Of a DNA stretch of 64,000 bases, positions 28,197-36,955 are shown one piece after another. Both the position numbers and the translations under genes were made by a program. Numbering within the stretch: the first letter of the stretch is position 1; each line of letters starts with the position of its first letter. The notes below the pieces were generated by a model. It saw only the letters and a list, made by a program, of their open reading frames with translations, searched no databases and was not told the origin of the DNA. The stretch comes from Sandaracinus amylolyticus (GTDB lineage: Bacteria; Myxococcota_A; Polyangia; Polyangiales; Sandaracinaceae): assembly GCF_021631985.1 (NCBI RefSeq), contig NZ_CP070225.1:9858001-9922000 (forward strand). The letters are read 5' to 3'.

Positions 28197-30410
28197 ATGA
28201 GGCGTGCTGTCCATGAGGCGATGCGAAGCGTCGCGCTCGTGATCTCGATCGTGGCGTCCGGCCTCGTCGCGAGCGACGTGTGCGCGCAGGACGCGGGCAC
28301 GCCCGAGCTCGACGAGTTCCGGCGGATGGTCGACGCCGATCCCTTCACCGCCGAGGAGAGCGACCCGATCGGCACCTCGGCGGGCGACGCCGAGATGCGC
28401 ACGATGCGGCTCCCCGATCCGGAGGAGATCGTGGAGGAGCGCATCCCGCCGGTGAGCGGCGAGGTGCTCACCGCGATCCCCGGGGTGCGCGAGACCGAGC
28501 ACCGCGCCGAGATCGAGCTGCGCGAGGGCGTCGCGATCGTGCGCGAGCGAATGACGCTGACGAGCTCGGCGCGCGTGCCCGCGGAGGCGCGCTACCGGCT
28601 CGCGGTGCCGCAGGGCGCGGTGCTCGTCGCGCTCCAGGTGTGCGCGGCGGGGGTGTGCCGCACGGGGATCGCGGATCGCGCGACCGGGCCGCTCGGTGCG
28701 TACGACGACGCGGTGCGCGCGAGCGGATCGAGCGCTGCGCCGATCGGCCACGCGACGAACGCCCAGGACGAGCGCGGCGACGCGATCGTGGTGCGCGCGG
28801 CGCCCGTGCGGCGCGCAGGGCTCGAGGTGCGCGTGACCTGGGCCCTCCGCACGATCGTGCGCGGCGGGCGGACGCGCTTCCTGGTCCCGGCGCGCGGCAA
28901 CGACGCGCGCGTGGTGGACACCCGATGGACGGTGCGCGCGATCGATCTGGTCGCACCCTCGATCGACGGAGTGCCGATCGAGACCCGCGAGGAGACGCGC
29001 CCTTCGAGCGTCCCGATCGCGCTCGGCGCGTCGCTCCCGATCACCGCGGGGGTGCGCGCGACCGCGACGAGCGTGCCGTGCGCCGCGGGTCGATGCGCGC
29101 GGATGCGCGTGGTTGCGGGGCGGCCGAGCATCGCGGGCGGCGACGTGATCGTCGCGATCGACGCATCGCCCTCGACCGTCGCCTCGGCGCGGGGGCGGAT
29201 CGCGCCGGCGGTGCGCACGCTCCTCTCGATGCTTCCGAGCGGCGTGCGGGTGCGCGTGGTCGCATTCGCAGCGCGCGCCGAGGCCGTGAGCGAATCGTGG
29301 GTCGCGCCGACCGCGGTCGAGTCGGGCGCGCTCGATCTCGCGGTAGAGCGCGAGCTCGGCTCGGCGACGCGCTTCGAGGCGCTCTGGTCGTTGGTCTCGC
29401 CGTGGGCGCGTCGTGGCACGCGGATCGTGATCGTCGGCGACGGAGGGCTCACCGCGAGCGCGGCGAGCACCGGTGCGTTCGCATCGGCATCGCGCGAGGG
29501 CGTGATCGTCGCGTCGATCGACGTCGCGGATCGCGCGAGCACCAGCGCGCTGCGCACTGCGCTCGAAGGCGTGAACGGTGTGGTGATCGACGCCGGCGCC
29601 GAGGCGGAGAGCGCGTCGGCGGGGCGCGGCAACGAGCCGCTGATCGCGCGGCTGACCTCGGCGCTCGCGCCGGTCGCGGTGCGCGCGGTGAGCGTGCGAG
29701 TCGGTGATGCGCGCCACGCGCTCGGCGTGCTCCGCGAGGGCGAAGAGCTGGTGTGGGAAGGCCCGCTCGCGGGCGCCGCGTCGATCACCCTCGACGGCGC
29801 GACCACGCGGGCCACGACGGCGAGCGCGGAGATCGGGCCCGCGCTCACCGCGCTCGCCGATCGCGGCGCGACCGCGCTCGCGGCGATCGATGCGAGCGAC
29901 GTCGCGCGCGCCGACGCGGGCTCCTGTCGTGCGCGCGGGCCCTACGCATCGAACAGCGGAGTGGTCGCGCGCGACGAGAGCATCGCGCTCGCGCACACCC
30001 GTCGTTGTGATCCGCCGCCCGCGACGAGCGCGCTCGATCGCCCGCAGCGCGAGCAGCGCAGCGGCGTCCCGGCGCGCGTGCTGCTCGCGTCGCTGCGACG
30101 TCGGGTGATCCCTCCCGCGCGCGCGTGTTTCCGCGCCGATCGTGCGGGTCGCGCGTCGTACCAGGAGCGCGCCGAGCTGCGTGTCGAGCTCGCGGATCGC
30201 GAGATCGTCGCGGTGCAGGTCGGCGGTGTGATCGAGGAGAGCCTGCGCAGCTGTCTCGAGGGCGCGCTCGACGGGCTCGACGTGCCCGGCTTCGACGGGC
30301 GCGTGATCGTGACCTGGCCGCTCTACACCGCGCCCACGCTGCCGCCTCCGGTGCTGGAGCTGCGCTCCGACGTCGCCGACGAGGTCGATCGCGTCACGGC
30401 GCCCGAATGA
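28197..30410 (+). CDS. Secreted VIT/VWA-domain protein with AgmX/PglI-like C-terminal region
   Basis: Start ATG 28197, or ATG 28221, which gives the cleaner Sec signal MRSVALVISIVASGLVASDV ending CAQ. The 737-residue product has a VIT-like beta domain (AEIELREGVAIVRERMTLTS, then YRLAVPQGAVLVALQV), followed by a VWA domain. Its MIDAS motif is IAIDASPS (DxSxS), with Asp in VIVGDGG. A C-terminal domain of about 90 residues (RVLLASLRRRVIPPARACFR, then LRVELADREIVAVQVGG) resembles the repeat found at the end of AgmX/PglI-type myxobacterial motility proteins; that resemblance is tentative. It is transcribed away from the SPFH-MoxR-VWA operon across a 108-bp gap. Confidence 0.78.
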   Translation: MRRAVHEAMRSVALVISIVASGLVASDVCAQDAGTPELDEFRRMVDADPFTAEESDPIGTSAGDAEMRTMRLPDPEEIVEERIPPVSGEVLTAIPGVRETEHRAEIELREGVAIVRERMTLTSSARVPAEARYRLAVPQGAVLVALQVCAAGVCRTGIADRATGPLGAYDDAVRASGSSAAPIGHATNAQDERGDAIVVRAAPVRRAGLEVRVTWALRTIVRGGRTRFLVPARGNDARVVDTRWTVRAIDLVAPSIDGVPIETREETRPSSVPIALGASLPITAGVRATATSVPCAAGRCARMRVVAGRPSIAGGDVIVAIDASPSTVASARGRIAPAVRTLLSMLPSGVRVRVVAFAARAEAVSESWVAPTAVESGALDLAVERELGSATRFEALWSLVSPWARRGTRIVIVGDGGLTASAASTGAFASASREGVIVASIDVADRASTSALRTALEGVNGVVIDAGAEAESASAGRGNEPLIARLTSALAPVAVRAVSVRVGDARHALGVLREGEELVWEGPLAGAASITLDGATTRATTASAEIGPALTALADRGATALAAIDASDVARADAGSCRARGPYASNSGVVARDESIALAHTRRCDPPPATSALDRPQREQRSGVPARVLLASLRRRVIPPARACFRADRAGRASYQERAELRVELADREIVAVQVGGVIEESLRSCLEGALDGLDVPGFDGRVIVTWPLYTAPTLPPPVLELRSDVADEVDRVTAPE

Positions 30411-30422
30411 CGTGCTCGCCGG

Positions 30423-30451
30423 CGAGGGCCCTTCGGACGGAAGGGCCCTCG
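30423..30451. terminator. Bidirectional terminator hairpin
   Basis: A perfect 12-bp stem, CGAGGGCCCTTC (30423-30434) and GAAGGGCCCTCG (30440-30451), has a five-base loop. It sits between the convergent VIT/VWA gene (ends 30410) and msrB (ends 30469). No clear U-tract. Confidence 0.75.
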
Positions 30452-30468
30452 AGCCGATTCGAGCTCTC

Positions 30469-30915
30469 TCAGTCCGAGACCTTCTTCAGGGCGACCGCGT
30501 TCATGCAGAAGCGCAGCCCGCTCGGCTTCGGACCATCCGGGAACACGTGCCCGAGGTGCGCCTCGCACACGTTGCAGAGCGTCTCGACGCGCACCATCCC
30601 GTAGCTGCGATCGACGTGGTACGCGATCACGTCCTGCGCGACGGGCTGGGTGAACGAGGGCCATCCGGTGCCCGACTCGAACTTCGACGATGCGTCGAAG
30701 AGCAGCGTGCCGCAGCACTTGCACTCGTAGCGCCCGGGCTCGAACAGCGAGCACATCTCCGAGCTGAACGCGCGCTCGGTCCCGTGCTGTCGCGTGACGT
30801 GGAACTCCTCGGGCGTGAGCAGTGCGCGCCACTCCGCCTCGGTCTTCCGCACGGTGCGCGGCGGCGGGAGATTGCCCTTGTCGGCGAGCGAGACGACGTC
30901 GTTCCAGGTGAGCAT
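30469..30915 (-). CDS. msrB: Peptide-methionine (R)-S-oxide reductase
   Basis: This 148-residue MsrB reduces methionine-R-sulfoxide in proteins. It has the structural zinc site (CKCCG and CNVC), the substrate motif FESGTGWPSF, the VETLCNVCEAHLGHVFPDGP block, and the catalytic cysteine in RFCMN near the end. No signal peptide, so it is cytoplasmic. It follows the pirin gene by 11 bases and is the last gene of a DoxX-pirin-msrB operon, which reads as an oxidative-stress unit. Confidence 0.95.
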   Translation of the reverse strand: MLTWNDVVSLADKGNLPPPRTVRKTEAEWRALLTPEEFHVTRQHGTERAFSSEMCSLFEPGRYECKCCGTLLFDASSKFESGTGWPSFTQPVAQDVIAYHVDRSYGMVRVETLCNVCEAHLGHVFPDGPKPSGLRFCMNAVALKKVSD

Positions 30916-30926
30916 GAAGAGCGCAT

Positions 30927-31769
30927 CTAGTGCGACGCGCCGAGCGCGACAAGCTCACTCATCGCCACGAACCGGCCCGCGCGGTAGCGCATGAGCATCT
31001 CGGCGATCTCCCGAGGCGACCCCGCCACGAAGGGCCCGTGCTGGACGATCGGCTCGTCCAGCCGCTCGCCCGCGTAGAGCACCGCGCGCGCACCGTGCGG
31101 TCCGGCCCGGAGGACCACCGGTCCCTCGACCCGCTCGATCCACGCGACCTGCCCCGCGGCGACACCGTCCAGCGAGCCCTCCACGACGTAGACGAGCCCG
31201 CCGTACGAGCCGGGCAGCGCCTGCTCGATCGCCGCCCCCGCCTCGAGCCGCAGCTCGAGCATCGTCACCGGCACCACGTTGGCCCGGGGCGCGACGAGCT
31301 CGCCGCTCCGACCCGCGTAGACACGCACCTCGGCACCGCGCTCCCGCTGTACCGGCGCATCGGCACGGCGGATCACGCGAAAGCCCGGCGCCGTGTCCCG
31401 CGCATGCGCGGGCAGCGCGACCCAGGTCTGCAGGATGCGCGTCGGACCTCGCGACTCGAGGTGCTCGCCGTGCACGATCCCGCGGCCCGCAGTCATCCAC
31501 ACCGCGTCGCCCGCGTGGAGCGCGCCCTCGTCGTGATCGAGCACCGAGCCCTCGAGCACGAGCGTGAACGTCTCGAGCCCCGCGTGCGGATGGGCCTCGC
31601 CGATCCGCGTGCCGGGCGCGAGATCGATACGATCGTCCATCGCGAGCACGAACGGATCGCTCGCGGACGGATCCTCGGGCCCGAGCACCGCGACCGCGGT
31701 GTGCCCCGGGCCCAGGAAGCCGCCGGACGGAGCCGGCGTGTCGACGCCGGGCAGCATGCGCTCGCTCAT
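30927..31769 (-). CDS. Pirin-family bicupin protein
   Basis: This 280-residue two-domain cupin starts at the ATG of MSERMLPGVD, overlapping the DoxX stop codon by four bases. The first cupin has the iron ligands of pirins: HPHAGLETFT (two His) and GRGIVHGEHLE (His and Glu). The second cupin (LELRLEAGAAIEQALPGSYG) lacks an obvious metal site, as usual. Bacterial pirins include quercetinases and redox regulators. Neighbours (DoxX, MsrB) support a redox-stress role. Confidence 0.9.
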   Translation of the reverse strand: MSERMLPGVDTPAPSGGFLGPGHTAVAVLGPEDPSASDPFVLAMDDRIDLAPGTRIGEAHPHAGLETFTLVLEGSVLDHDEGALHAGDAVWMTAGRGIVHGEHLESRGPTRILQTWVALPAHARDTAPGFRVIRRADAPVQRERGAEVRVYAGRSGELVAPRANVVPVTMLELRLEAGAAIEQALPGSYGGLVYVVEGSLDGVAAGQVAWIERVEGPVVLRAGPHGARAVLYAGERLDEPIVQHGPFVAGSPREIAEMLMRYRAGRFVAMSELVALGASH

Positions 31770-32182
31770 ACGGCCCTCGTCGCGAAGCGGCCGACCGACC
31801 ACGGCAGCGGCCGCGACAGGCGCGACGCGGGGCGCAGGGCCCACGACGCCGCACCGATCGCCAGCAGCGCGAGCGGCGCGATCGCACCGGGCCCGTCTCC
31901 GCTCGCGAGGTGCGAGAACGCGGCGCCCGTGAGGTCGAACGCGATGCCCGCGTAGGCCCACTCCTTCAGCTGCCCGAGCCCGGGCGCGAGGAGCGCGACA
32001 ACGCCCGCGAGCTTCCAGACGCCGAGCAGCGTCGCGAGGTACGCGGGGTAACCGAGGCGCTCCAGGCCGGTCATCACCTCGGGCGCATGCATCAGGTCGA
32101 GCGCTCCGCCCGCGCCGAGCGCGAGCGCGAGGAGCGCAGTGGAGATCCAGTAGCCCATCGTGTGTAGCGCGTTGCTCTTCAT
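31766..32182 (-). CDS. DoxX-like integral membrane protein
   Basis: This 138-residue protein starts at ATG 32182 with AAAGGAG six bases upstream. Four hydrophobic helices and the family pattern LERLGYPAYLATLLGVWKLA, then VALLAPGLGQLKEWAYAGIAFD, mark a DoxX-like protein. Related DoxX proteins take part in thiol redox or quinone-linked reactions at the membrane. First gene of the DoxX-pirin-msrB operon, divergent from a LysR regulator. Confidence 0.88.
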   Translation of the reverse strand: MKSNALHTMGYWISTALLALALGAGGALDLMHAPEVMTGLERLGYPAYLATLLGVWKLAGVVALLAPGLGQLKEWAYAGIAFDLTGAAFSHLASGDGPGAIAPLALLAIGAASWALRPASRLSRPLPWSVGRFATRAV

Positions 32183-32268
32183 CTCGAGCTCCTTTCGGAA
32201 CGCGCTCAACGTGGGGGCGCCGGGCCGCCTGTTGCTACGGTCGATCGAATGGCATCATCTGCTCGGAA

Positions 32269-33192
32269 ATGATCCAAGTCGATCCGCCCGAGACCGCCGA
32301 GCTCCTCACGTTCGTCCGAGTGGTCGACGCGCGCTCGATGACGAAGGCGGCGACGGAGCTCGGTGTTCCGCGCGCGACGATCGGAAGGCGCCTCGCGCGC
32401 CTCGAGGAGCGGCTCGGCGTGCGGCTCGTGCGGCGCACCACGCGCAGCCTCGCGCTCACCGAGCCGGGCGAGCGTTTCTACCAGCACGCGCGGCGGGTGC
32501 TCGACGCGCTCGGCGAGGCGGAGTCGAGCGTGCGCGGCGATCGCACGACGCTCTCGGGCAGCCTCCGCGTGTCGGTGCCGCCGATGAACGACGACGAATT
32601 CTTCGCGATGCTCGCGGCCTTCGCCGCGGCGAACCCCGACGTGCGCCTGCAGGTCCACTTCTCGAGCCGCCACGTCGATCTCCGCCGCGACGGCTACGAC
32701 GTCGCGCTGCGCGCGGGGACCATCTCCGAGCCCGGCCTCGTGTCGCGCACGCTGACGCGCATGCCGGTGATCGCGGTCGCGTCGCCGGGCTACCTCGCGC
32801 GCTCCGGGACGCCGCGCACGCGTCGCGATCTCAAGCGGCACCGCTGTCTGATGGGCTTCGAGCGCGGGGACGTGCCGCAGTCGCAGTGGCCCGCGAGCGG
32901 CGGCGTGCTGCACGTCGACGGAGCGTTCTTCTCGAACGAGATCCGACTGCTGCGCGCGGCCGCGCTCCGGGATCTCGGCATCGCGATGCTGCCGACGACG
33001 CTGGTGGGCGACGACCTCGCGCGCGGCTCGCTGGTGCGCGTGCTGCCCGGCGTGCTGCACGGCGAGAGCAAGCTCGCGGTGGTCTATGCGGAGCGCACGC
33101 TGGTGCCGCCGCAGGTGCGCGCCTTCATCGAGGCCGTGTCGGCGTGGGCGCCCGGTTGGATCGAGCGGCGGCTCGCTCAGAACATCCAGTAG
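32269..33192 (+). CDS. LysR-family transcriptional regulator
   Basis: This 307-residue regulator has an N-terminal winged helix (FVRVVDARSMTKAATELGVP, then TIGRRLARLEERLGVRLVRR) and a periplasmic-binding-type sensor domain with SGSLRVSVPP at its start. It belongs to the CrgA-like group. It is transcribed divergently from DoxX-pirin-msrB with an 86-bp shared promoter region, the classic layout for a LysR regulator of that operon. Inducer unknown. Its last 16 bases overlap the 3' end of the opposite-strand gene. Confidence 0.93.
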   Translation: MIQVDPPETAELLTFVRVVDARSMTKAATELGVPRATIGRRLARLEERLGVRLVRRTTRSLALTEPGERFYQHARRVLDALGEAESSVRGDRTTLSGSLRVSVPPMNDDEFFAMLAAFAAANPDVRLQVHFSSRHVDLRRDGYDVALRAGTISEPGLVSRTLTRMPVIAVASPGYLARSGTPRTRRDLKRHRCLMGFERGDVPQSQWPASGGVLHVDGAFFSNEIRLLRAAALRDLGIAMLPTTLVGDDLARGSLVRVLPGVLHGESKLAVVYAERTLVPPQVRAFIEAVSAWAPGWIERRLAQNIQ

Positions 33193-33698
33193 GTCACGAG
33201 CCAGCCGATGATCGTGCCGATCGCGAGGCCGCCCAGCACGACGACCGTCGACACCGTCTTGCTCGGCGCCGGCGTCTCGGCCCAGTTGCGCCGCCGCGTC
33301 AGCCGCTTGCCCAGCACCAGCGCCAGCGGGCTCTCGCGCGTGATCCCGAGCAGGTCCGCGACCGCGCCGATCGCGCGGCGATCGGCGTCGCGCACGTCGG
33401 GCGAGCTCTCCTTCAGCGCGACCGCGTAGACCAGCGCGAGCGCGGGCGGCAGGCGCTCCGCGGATCCCGGCTCGGGCGCGAGCAGCGCGCACACGTCGGC
33501 CCACTGGTTGCGGCCCACGAGGCGCTCGATCGACGCGAGCCGATCGTCCACCACCGGCTTCACGTCGACCGTCGACTTGATCTGCTCGGCGGGCGTCGGG
33601 TTCTTCATCGAGAACACGCCCGGCCGCGCCGGCGGCGTCGCCGGCGGCAGGTCCGAGGGGAGCGGGAGACCGGCGGGCGCGGAGTCGTGGACGCTCAC
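33177..33698 (-). CDS. Tail-anchored protein of unknown function
   Basis: A 173-residue protein from a GTG start (VSVHDSAPAG). The N-terminal 50 residues are Pro-rich. The middle is helical and repeat-like (DDRLASIERLVGRNQWADVC, then PPALALVYAVALKESSPDVR), somewhat like a TPR pair. The C-terminus is one membrane helix (STVVVLGGLAIGTIIGWLVT) ending five residues before the stop, so it should be anchored by its tail with the bulk in the cytoplasm. No family recognised. It overlaps LysR tail to tail by 16 bp. Confidence 0.65.
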   Translation of the reverse strand: MSVHDSAPAGLPLPSDLPPATPPARPGVFSMKNPTPAEQIKSTVDVKPVVDDRLASIERLVGRNQWADVCALLAPEPGSAERLPPALALVYAVALKESSPDVRDADRRAIGAVADLLGITRESPLALVLGKRLTRRRNWAETPAPSKTVSTVVVLGGLAIGTIIGWLVTYWMF

Positions 33699-33737
33699 GT
33701 GATCCAGCGTACCGGATCGAACGTCGTGTCGGGAACG

Positions 33738-33754
33738 ATCCGCTCTCGGCGGAT
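33738..33754 (-). terminator. Small hairpin downstream of the U32 gene
   Basis: ATCCGC (33738-33743) and GCGGAT (33749-33754) form a 6-bp stem 20 bases after the U32 stop codon. Weak, and without a U-tract. Confidence 0.35.
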
Positions 33755-33773
33755 GCACAGCGGGGTCGACCGC

Positions 33774-36218
33774 TCACTGCAGGACGCGCAGCGTGCCCTT
33801 CACGACGCCGTAGCCGCCTTCGGTGCGCAGCTCGCGCAGCGTGTCCTTCGCGCTCGCGCGCCCTTCGATCAGCCCGCGGTACGCGCGCACCAGTCGATGC
33901 ACGTCGGCCGCGCGCTCCCGCACCAGCTCGATGCGGAAGCGCTGCACGCCGCGCTCGCGGAGCCGCGCGACGAGGTCCGCCGCGCTCTGCGCCTTCGCGT
34001 GGAACACGGTGTTGCGACAGCCGACGTCGGCCTCGACCGGGTGATCGATGCCCGCGCGATCGCGCAGGGAGATCTGGTGCGTCTCGCAGGGCCGGCCACA
34101 CGTCTTGTAGTCGCTGCCCTCGCTGAGCAGCGCGGCGATCACGCAGTGCTCCATGTGGAAGAGCGGCATCGGGTGGTGCAGCACGACCTCGGCGAACGGC
34201 GCGAGCGTCGCATCCAGCAGCGAGACGAGCTGCTGCGCGTCGAGATCGAACGAGGGCGTGAACGCGGCGAGACCGCGCGCGAGCACCTCGCCCGCGCTGA
34301 TGCGGTTCGTGACGTTCAGCGAGAAGTCGCCGATGCGCTCGATGCCGTCGCTCGCGCGCTGCGCATCGAGCAGCGCGCCGAGCCCGCGCACCAGCAGCGC
34401 GTCGGGCGCGAGCGAGCGCAGGAACTTGTCGATCTTCTCCTCGCCCGGCTTGCGGATGCGCGGCGGCGCGAGCGTGAGGTGGAACGGCGTGCCCCGCGCG
34501 CGCAGCGCACGCACCGCGTCGCCGGTGCCGGTGAGCTCGAGGAAGTCGAGCGCGATTCCGTCCGCGCCCGCGTCGAGCGCCGCGCTCGCCTGCTCGAGCG
34601 TGCGGCAGAGGACGAAGAGGCCGGCGCGCGCCGGTGCGCGATCGGGCACGCTCGCGGCGCGCACCAGATCGCTCGCGGTGATCGACGTCGTTGCGTGCGC
34701 GGCGTGGCTCGAGGTGGAGAGCGCGTCGGTGAGCGCGCGTCGCGCGCGGTTGAGCGACGAGATCGGCAGGTGCGCCGCGCTCGGCAGATCGACCTCGAGC
34801 GCGCGCAGCGAGAACGGCGTGTCGCCGAGCCGGCCGAGCTGCTCGCGCAGCCGCGCCTCGTCGAGCGCGTGCTTGTCCGCGTGCGCGAGCGGCGCGTCGC
34901 AGGTCACGCGCGCGGTCTGGCCGCGCTCGGTGCGCGCCTCGAGGATCGGCGCGTCTCCGATCGTGCCGGTGAAGCGCAGGTCGAGCGCGATGCGATGAGG
35001 CTCGCGCTCGAGGCGCGTCAGCACCGCGCGCTCGCGCACGGGATCGCTCGTCTTGAACACGCGGTGGCCGACGCACGCCGCGCTCGCGTCGACGTCGGGA
35101 CCGAGCCACACGCGCTCGCCGTCGACGTCCCAGACGCGCCCGCCGACCTCGCCCTCTCCGGCGCGCGCGCCTTCGATCAAGAGGCCGTCGCCGCGCGCGA
35201 TCGGCGCTTCGAGATCGCGCAGCACGAGCCACACGCGGCCGCGCTCGCGCTGCACCCGCGCCAGCGTGCCCACCTGGAGCCCGCGGTGATCGCAGCCTCG
35301 CGCATCGACGAGCCGCTGGTGATCCACGCCCGCGAGGAATCCGGGCCCCGAGCCGCGCGAGTACGCCTGGAGCGCGTCGCGCCTCGTCTCCTCGAGGTCT
35401 TCCGGCTCGCCCATCGCGGCAGAGATCGCGCGGCGATAGAGCGTCGTCGCGGCGCCGACGTAGTCCGGACCCTTCAGGCGTCCCTCGATCTTCAGCGACG
35501 AGATGCCGAGCTTCATCAGCTCGGGCACCAGCGCGCTCGCCTCGAGATCCTCGGGCGAGAGCAGGTGCGCGCGGTCGCCGAGGTCGCGCACCACGCCGTC
35601 GACCACGAGGTCGTAGGGGAGCCGGCACGCCTGCGCGCACGCCCCGCGGTTCGCGCTGCGACCACCGAGCGCTTCGCTGGTGAGGCACTGCCCCGAGTAC
35701 GCGATGCACAGCGCGCCGTGCACGAACACCTCGAGCTCGAGCTCGGGCGCCGACGCGCGGATCGCCGCGATCTCCGTCACCGAGAGCTCGCGCGCGAGGA
35801 TGATGCGCGACGCACCGATCGACGCTGCGAACGAGGCCGAGCCCGCGTCGGTGCACGTCATCTGCGTCGAGGCGTGCAGGTGCAGGCTCGGCGCGATCGC
35901 GCGCACCATCCGCGCGACCCCGAGGTCCTGCACGATCACCGCGTCGACGCCGGCCTCGGCGCAGGTGCGGATCGCGCGCTCGACGATCGGCAGCTCGTCC
36001 TCGAACACCAGCGTGTTGAGGGTCACGTAGCCGCGCACGCCGTGCGCGTGCAGGAAGCGCATCGTGCCGGCGAGCTCGCGCGCGTCGAAGTTCGTGGCGC
36101 GAGCGCGCGCGTTGAACCCGGTGAGCCCGAAGTAGACCGCATCGGCGCCGGCACGCACTGCCGCGCGCATCGCGTCCGCATCGCCCGCGGGGGCCAGCAC
36201 TTCGGGGCTCGAGGACAT
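33774..36218 (-). CDS. rlhA: U32 peptidase-family protein, RlhA-type (23S rRNA hydroxylation)
   Basis: This 814-residue protein starts with EVLAPAGDADAMRAAVRAGA, then DAVYFGLTGFNARARATNF, the signature of the U32 family. The cluster region GALCIAYSGQCLTSEALGGR, then SANRGACAQACRLPY supplies Cys ligands for a 4Fe-4S centre. A C-terminal block (MEHCVIAALLSEGSDYKTCG, then RPCE) carries further Cys. U32 members RlhA, TrhP and UbiU/UbiV use prephenate or O2-linked hydroxylation of RNA or ubiquinone precursors rather than proteolysis; RlhA hydroxylates a 23S rRNA cytidine. Length (E. coli RlhA about 653) and the DUF3656-like middle favour RlhA. A tRNA-directed role is not excluded. Confidence 0.85.
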   Translation of the reverse strand: MSSSPEVLAPAGDADAMRAAVRAGADAVYFGLTGFNARARATNFDARELAGTMRFLHAHGVRGYVTLNTLVFEDELPIVERAIRTCAEAGVDAVIVQDLGVARMVRAIAPSLHLHASTQMTCTDAGSASFAASIGASRIILARELSVTEIAAIRASAPELELEVFVHGALCIAYSGQCLTSEALGGRSANRGACAQACRLPYDLVVDGVVRDLGDRAHLLSPEDLEASALVPELMKLGISSLKIEGRLKGPDYVGAATTLYRRAISAAMGEPEDLEETRRDALQAYSRGSGPGFLAGVDHQRLVDARGCDHRGLQVGTLARVQRERGRVWLVLRDLEAPIARGDGLLIEGARAGEGEVGGRVWDVDGERVWLGPDVDASAACVGHRVFKTSDPVRERAVLTRLEREPHRIALDLRFTGTIGDAPILEARTERGQTARVTCDAPLAHADKHALDEARLREQLGRLGDTPFSLRALEVDLPSAAHLPISSLNRARRALTDALSTSSHAAHATTSITASDLVRAASVPDRAPARAGLFVLCRTLEQASAALDAGADGIALDFLELTGTGDAVRALRARGTPFHLTLAPPRIRKPGEEKIDKFLRSLAPDALLVRGLGALLDAQRASDGIERIGDFSLNVTNRISAGEVLARGLAAFTPSFDLDAQQLVSLLDATLAPFAEVVLHHPMPLFHMEHCVIAALLSEGSDYKTCGRPCETHQISLRDRAGIDHPVEADVGCRNTVFHAKAQSAADLVARLRERGVQRFRIELVRERAADVHRLVRAYRGLIEGRASAKDTLRELRTEGGYGVVKGTLRVLQ

Positions 36219-36263
36219 CCGCGCATCTCTGCGGGGTCCGCCCCGTCCCCGCAAGGGCGCGGA

Positions 36264-36297
36264 GCGCGCCGGGCACGTCGGAGACCGCCCGGCGCGC
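36264..36297 (-). terminator. Hairpin after the secreted PPC-like gene
   Basis: A perfect 11-bp stem, GCGCGCCGGGC (36264-36274) and GCCCGGCGCGC (36287-36297), lies just downstream of the minus-strand gene ending at 36306 and upstream of the U32 gene. It probably separates the two transcripts. Confidence 0.6.
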
Positions 36298-36305
36298 GCG
36301 TCACC

Positions 36306-36842
36306 TCACGGACGGTTGCCGCTGAGCTCGGTCGCGAAGAACTGACCGCGGATGTTCTCGCCGGCGCGATAGCTGCCGATCCAGATGTCGTACTGACCGC
36401 CCGCGGGGCGCGAGAAGTCGAGCATCGGGTTCAGGCTGCCGCCCTCGTCGTCGGAGCAGTACCAGCGGCCGTTCGGGTCGTTCACGACGAGCGTCGTGTC
36501 GCCCTGGGCGCGCACGTAGAGCCGCAGGAAGCTCGCGGGGTTCGCGTACCGCAGGATCAGGTCGGGCTGGGCGGTGACGAACCCGCGGCAGTTCGGCGCG
36601 AGGCCCATGCGCGAGGCGTCGAGGTTGCCGCCGGACACCACGTTGTGCGCCGACGGGTCGGGCAGGAAGCCGCCGTTCAGCCCGAACACACCGAAGTTCG
36701 CGCTGCCTCCGCCGATCCGCAGCGCGCTGGCCTGCGCCGCGAGCCGTGAAGTGGGTGTCATCGCGAAGGCCCCGACGACGGCGACCGCCGCCACGAGCGC
36801 CGCCAGCCACGAGCCCCGGATTCGCTTCGTCTTCTCTTGCAT
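36306..36842 (-). CDS. Secreted PPC-like domain protein
   Basis: A 178-residue protein from the ATG of MQEKTKRIRG, with GGGAG five bases upstream. A basic N-terminus and hydrophobic helix (SWLAALVAAVAVVGAFAM) form a Sec signal, with likely cleavage near RLAAQA. The body (LILRYANPASFLRLYVRAQG, then NDPNGRWYCSDDEGGSLNP, PAGGQYDIWIGSYRAGENI) is a jelly-roll like the pre-peptidase C-terminal (PPC) domain. It contains two cysteines. Such single PPC-like proteins are secreted and may bind carbohydrates; no activity can be read here. Confidence 0.72.
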   Translation of the reverse strand: MQEKTKRIRGSWLAALVAAVAVVGAFAMTPTSRLAAQASALRIGGGSANFGVFGLNGGFLPDPSAHNVVSGGNLDASRMGLAPNCRGFVTAQPDLILRYANPASFLRLYVRAQGDTTLVVNDPNGRWYCSDDEGGSLNPMLDFSRPAGGQYDIWIGSYRAGENIRGQFFATELSGNRP

Positions 36843-36955
36843 CAGTCTCCCTCGTAGAGCGCCCACCGACGTGTCGAGCCTCGGAGATGTTCACGCCGGG
36901 TGGGCACCGATGCGGGAGGATACGCACGAGGAAGAAAGGAATTCCGACCCGCTCC

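Noticed and set aside
31770-32268. LysR operator (T-N11-A) between DoxX and LysR.
   Set aside because: Several loose T-N11-A matches can be found, as expected by chance. None has clear dyad symmetry, so no operator is annotated.
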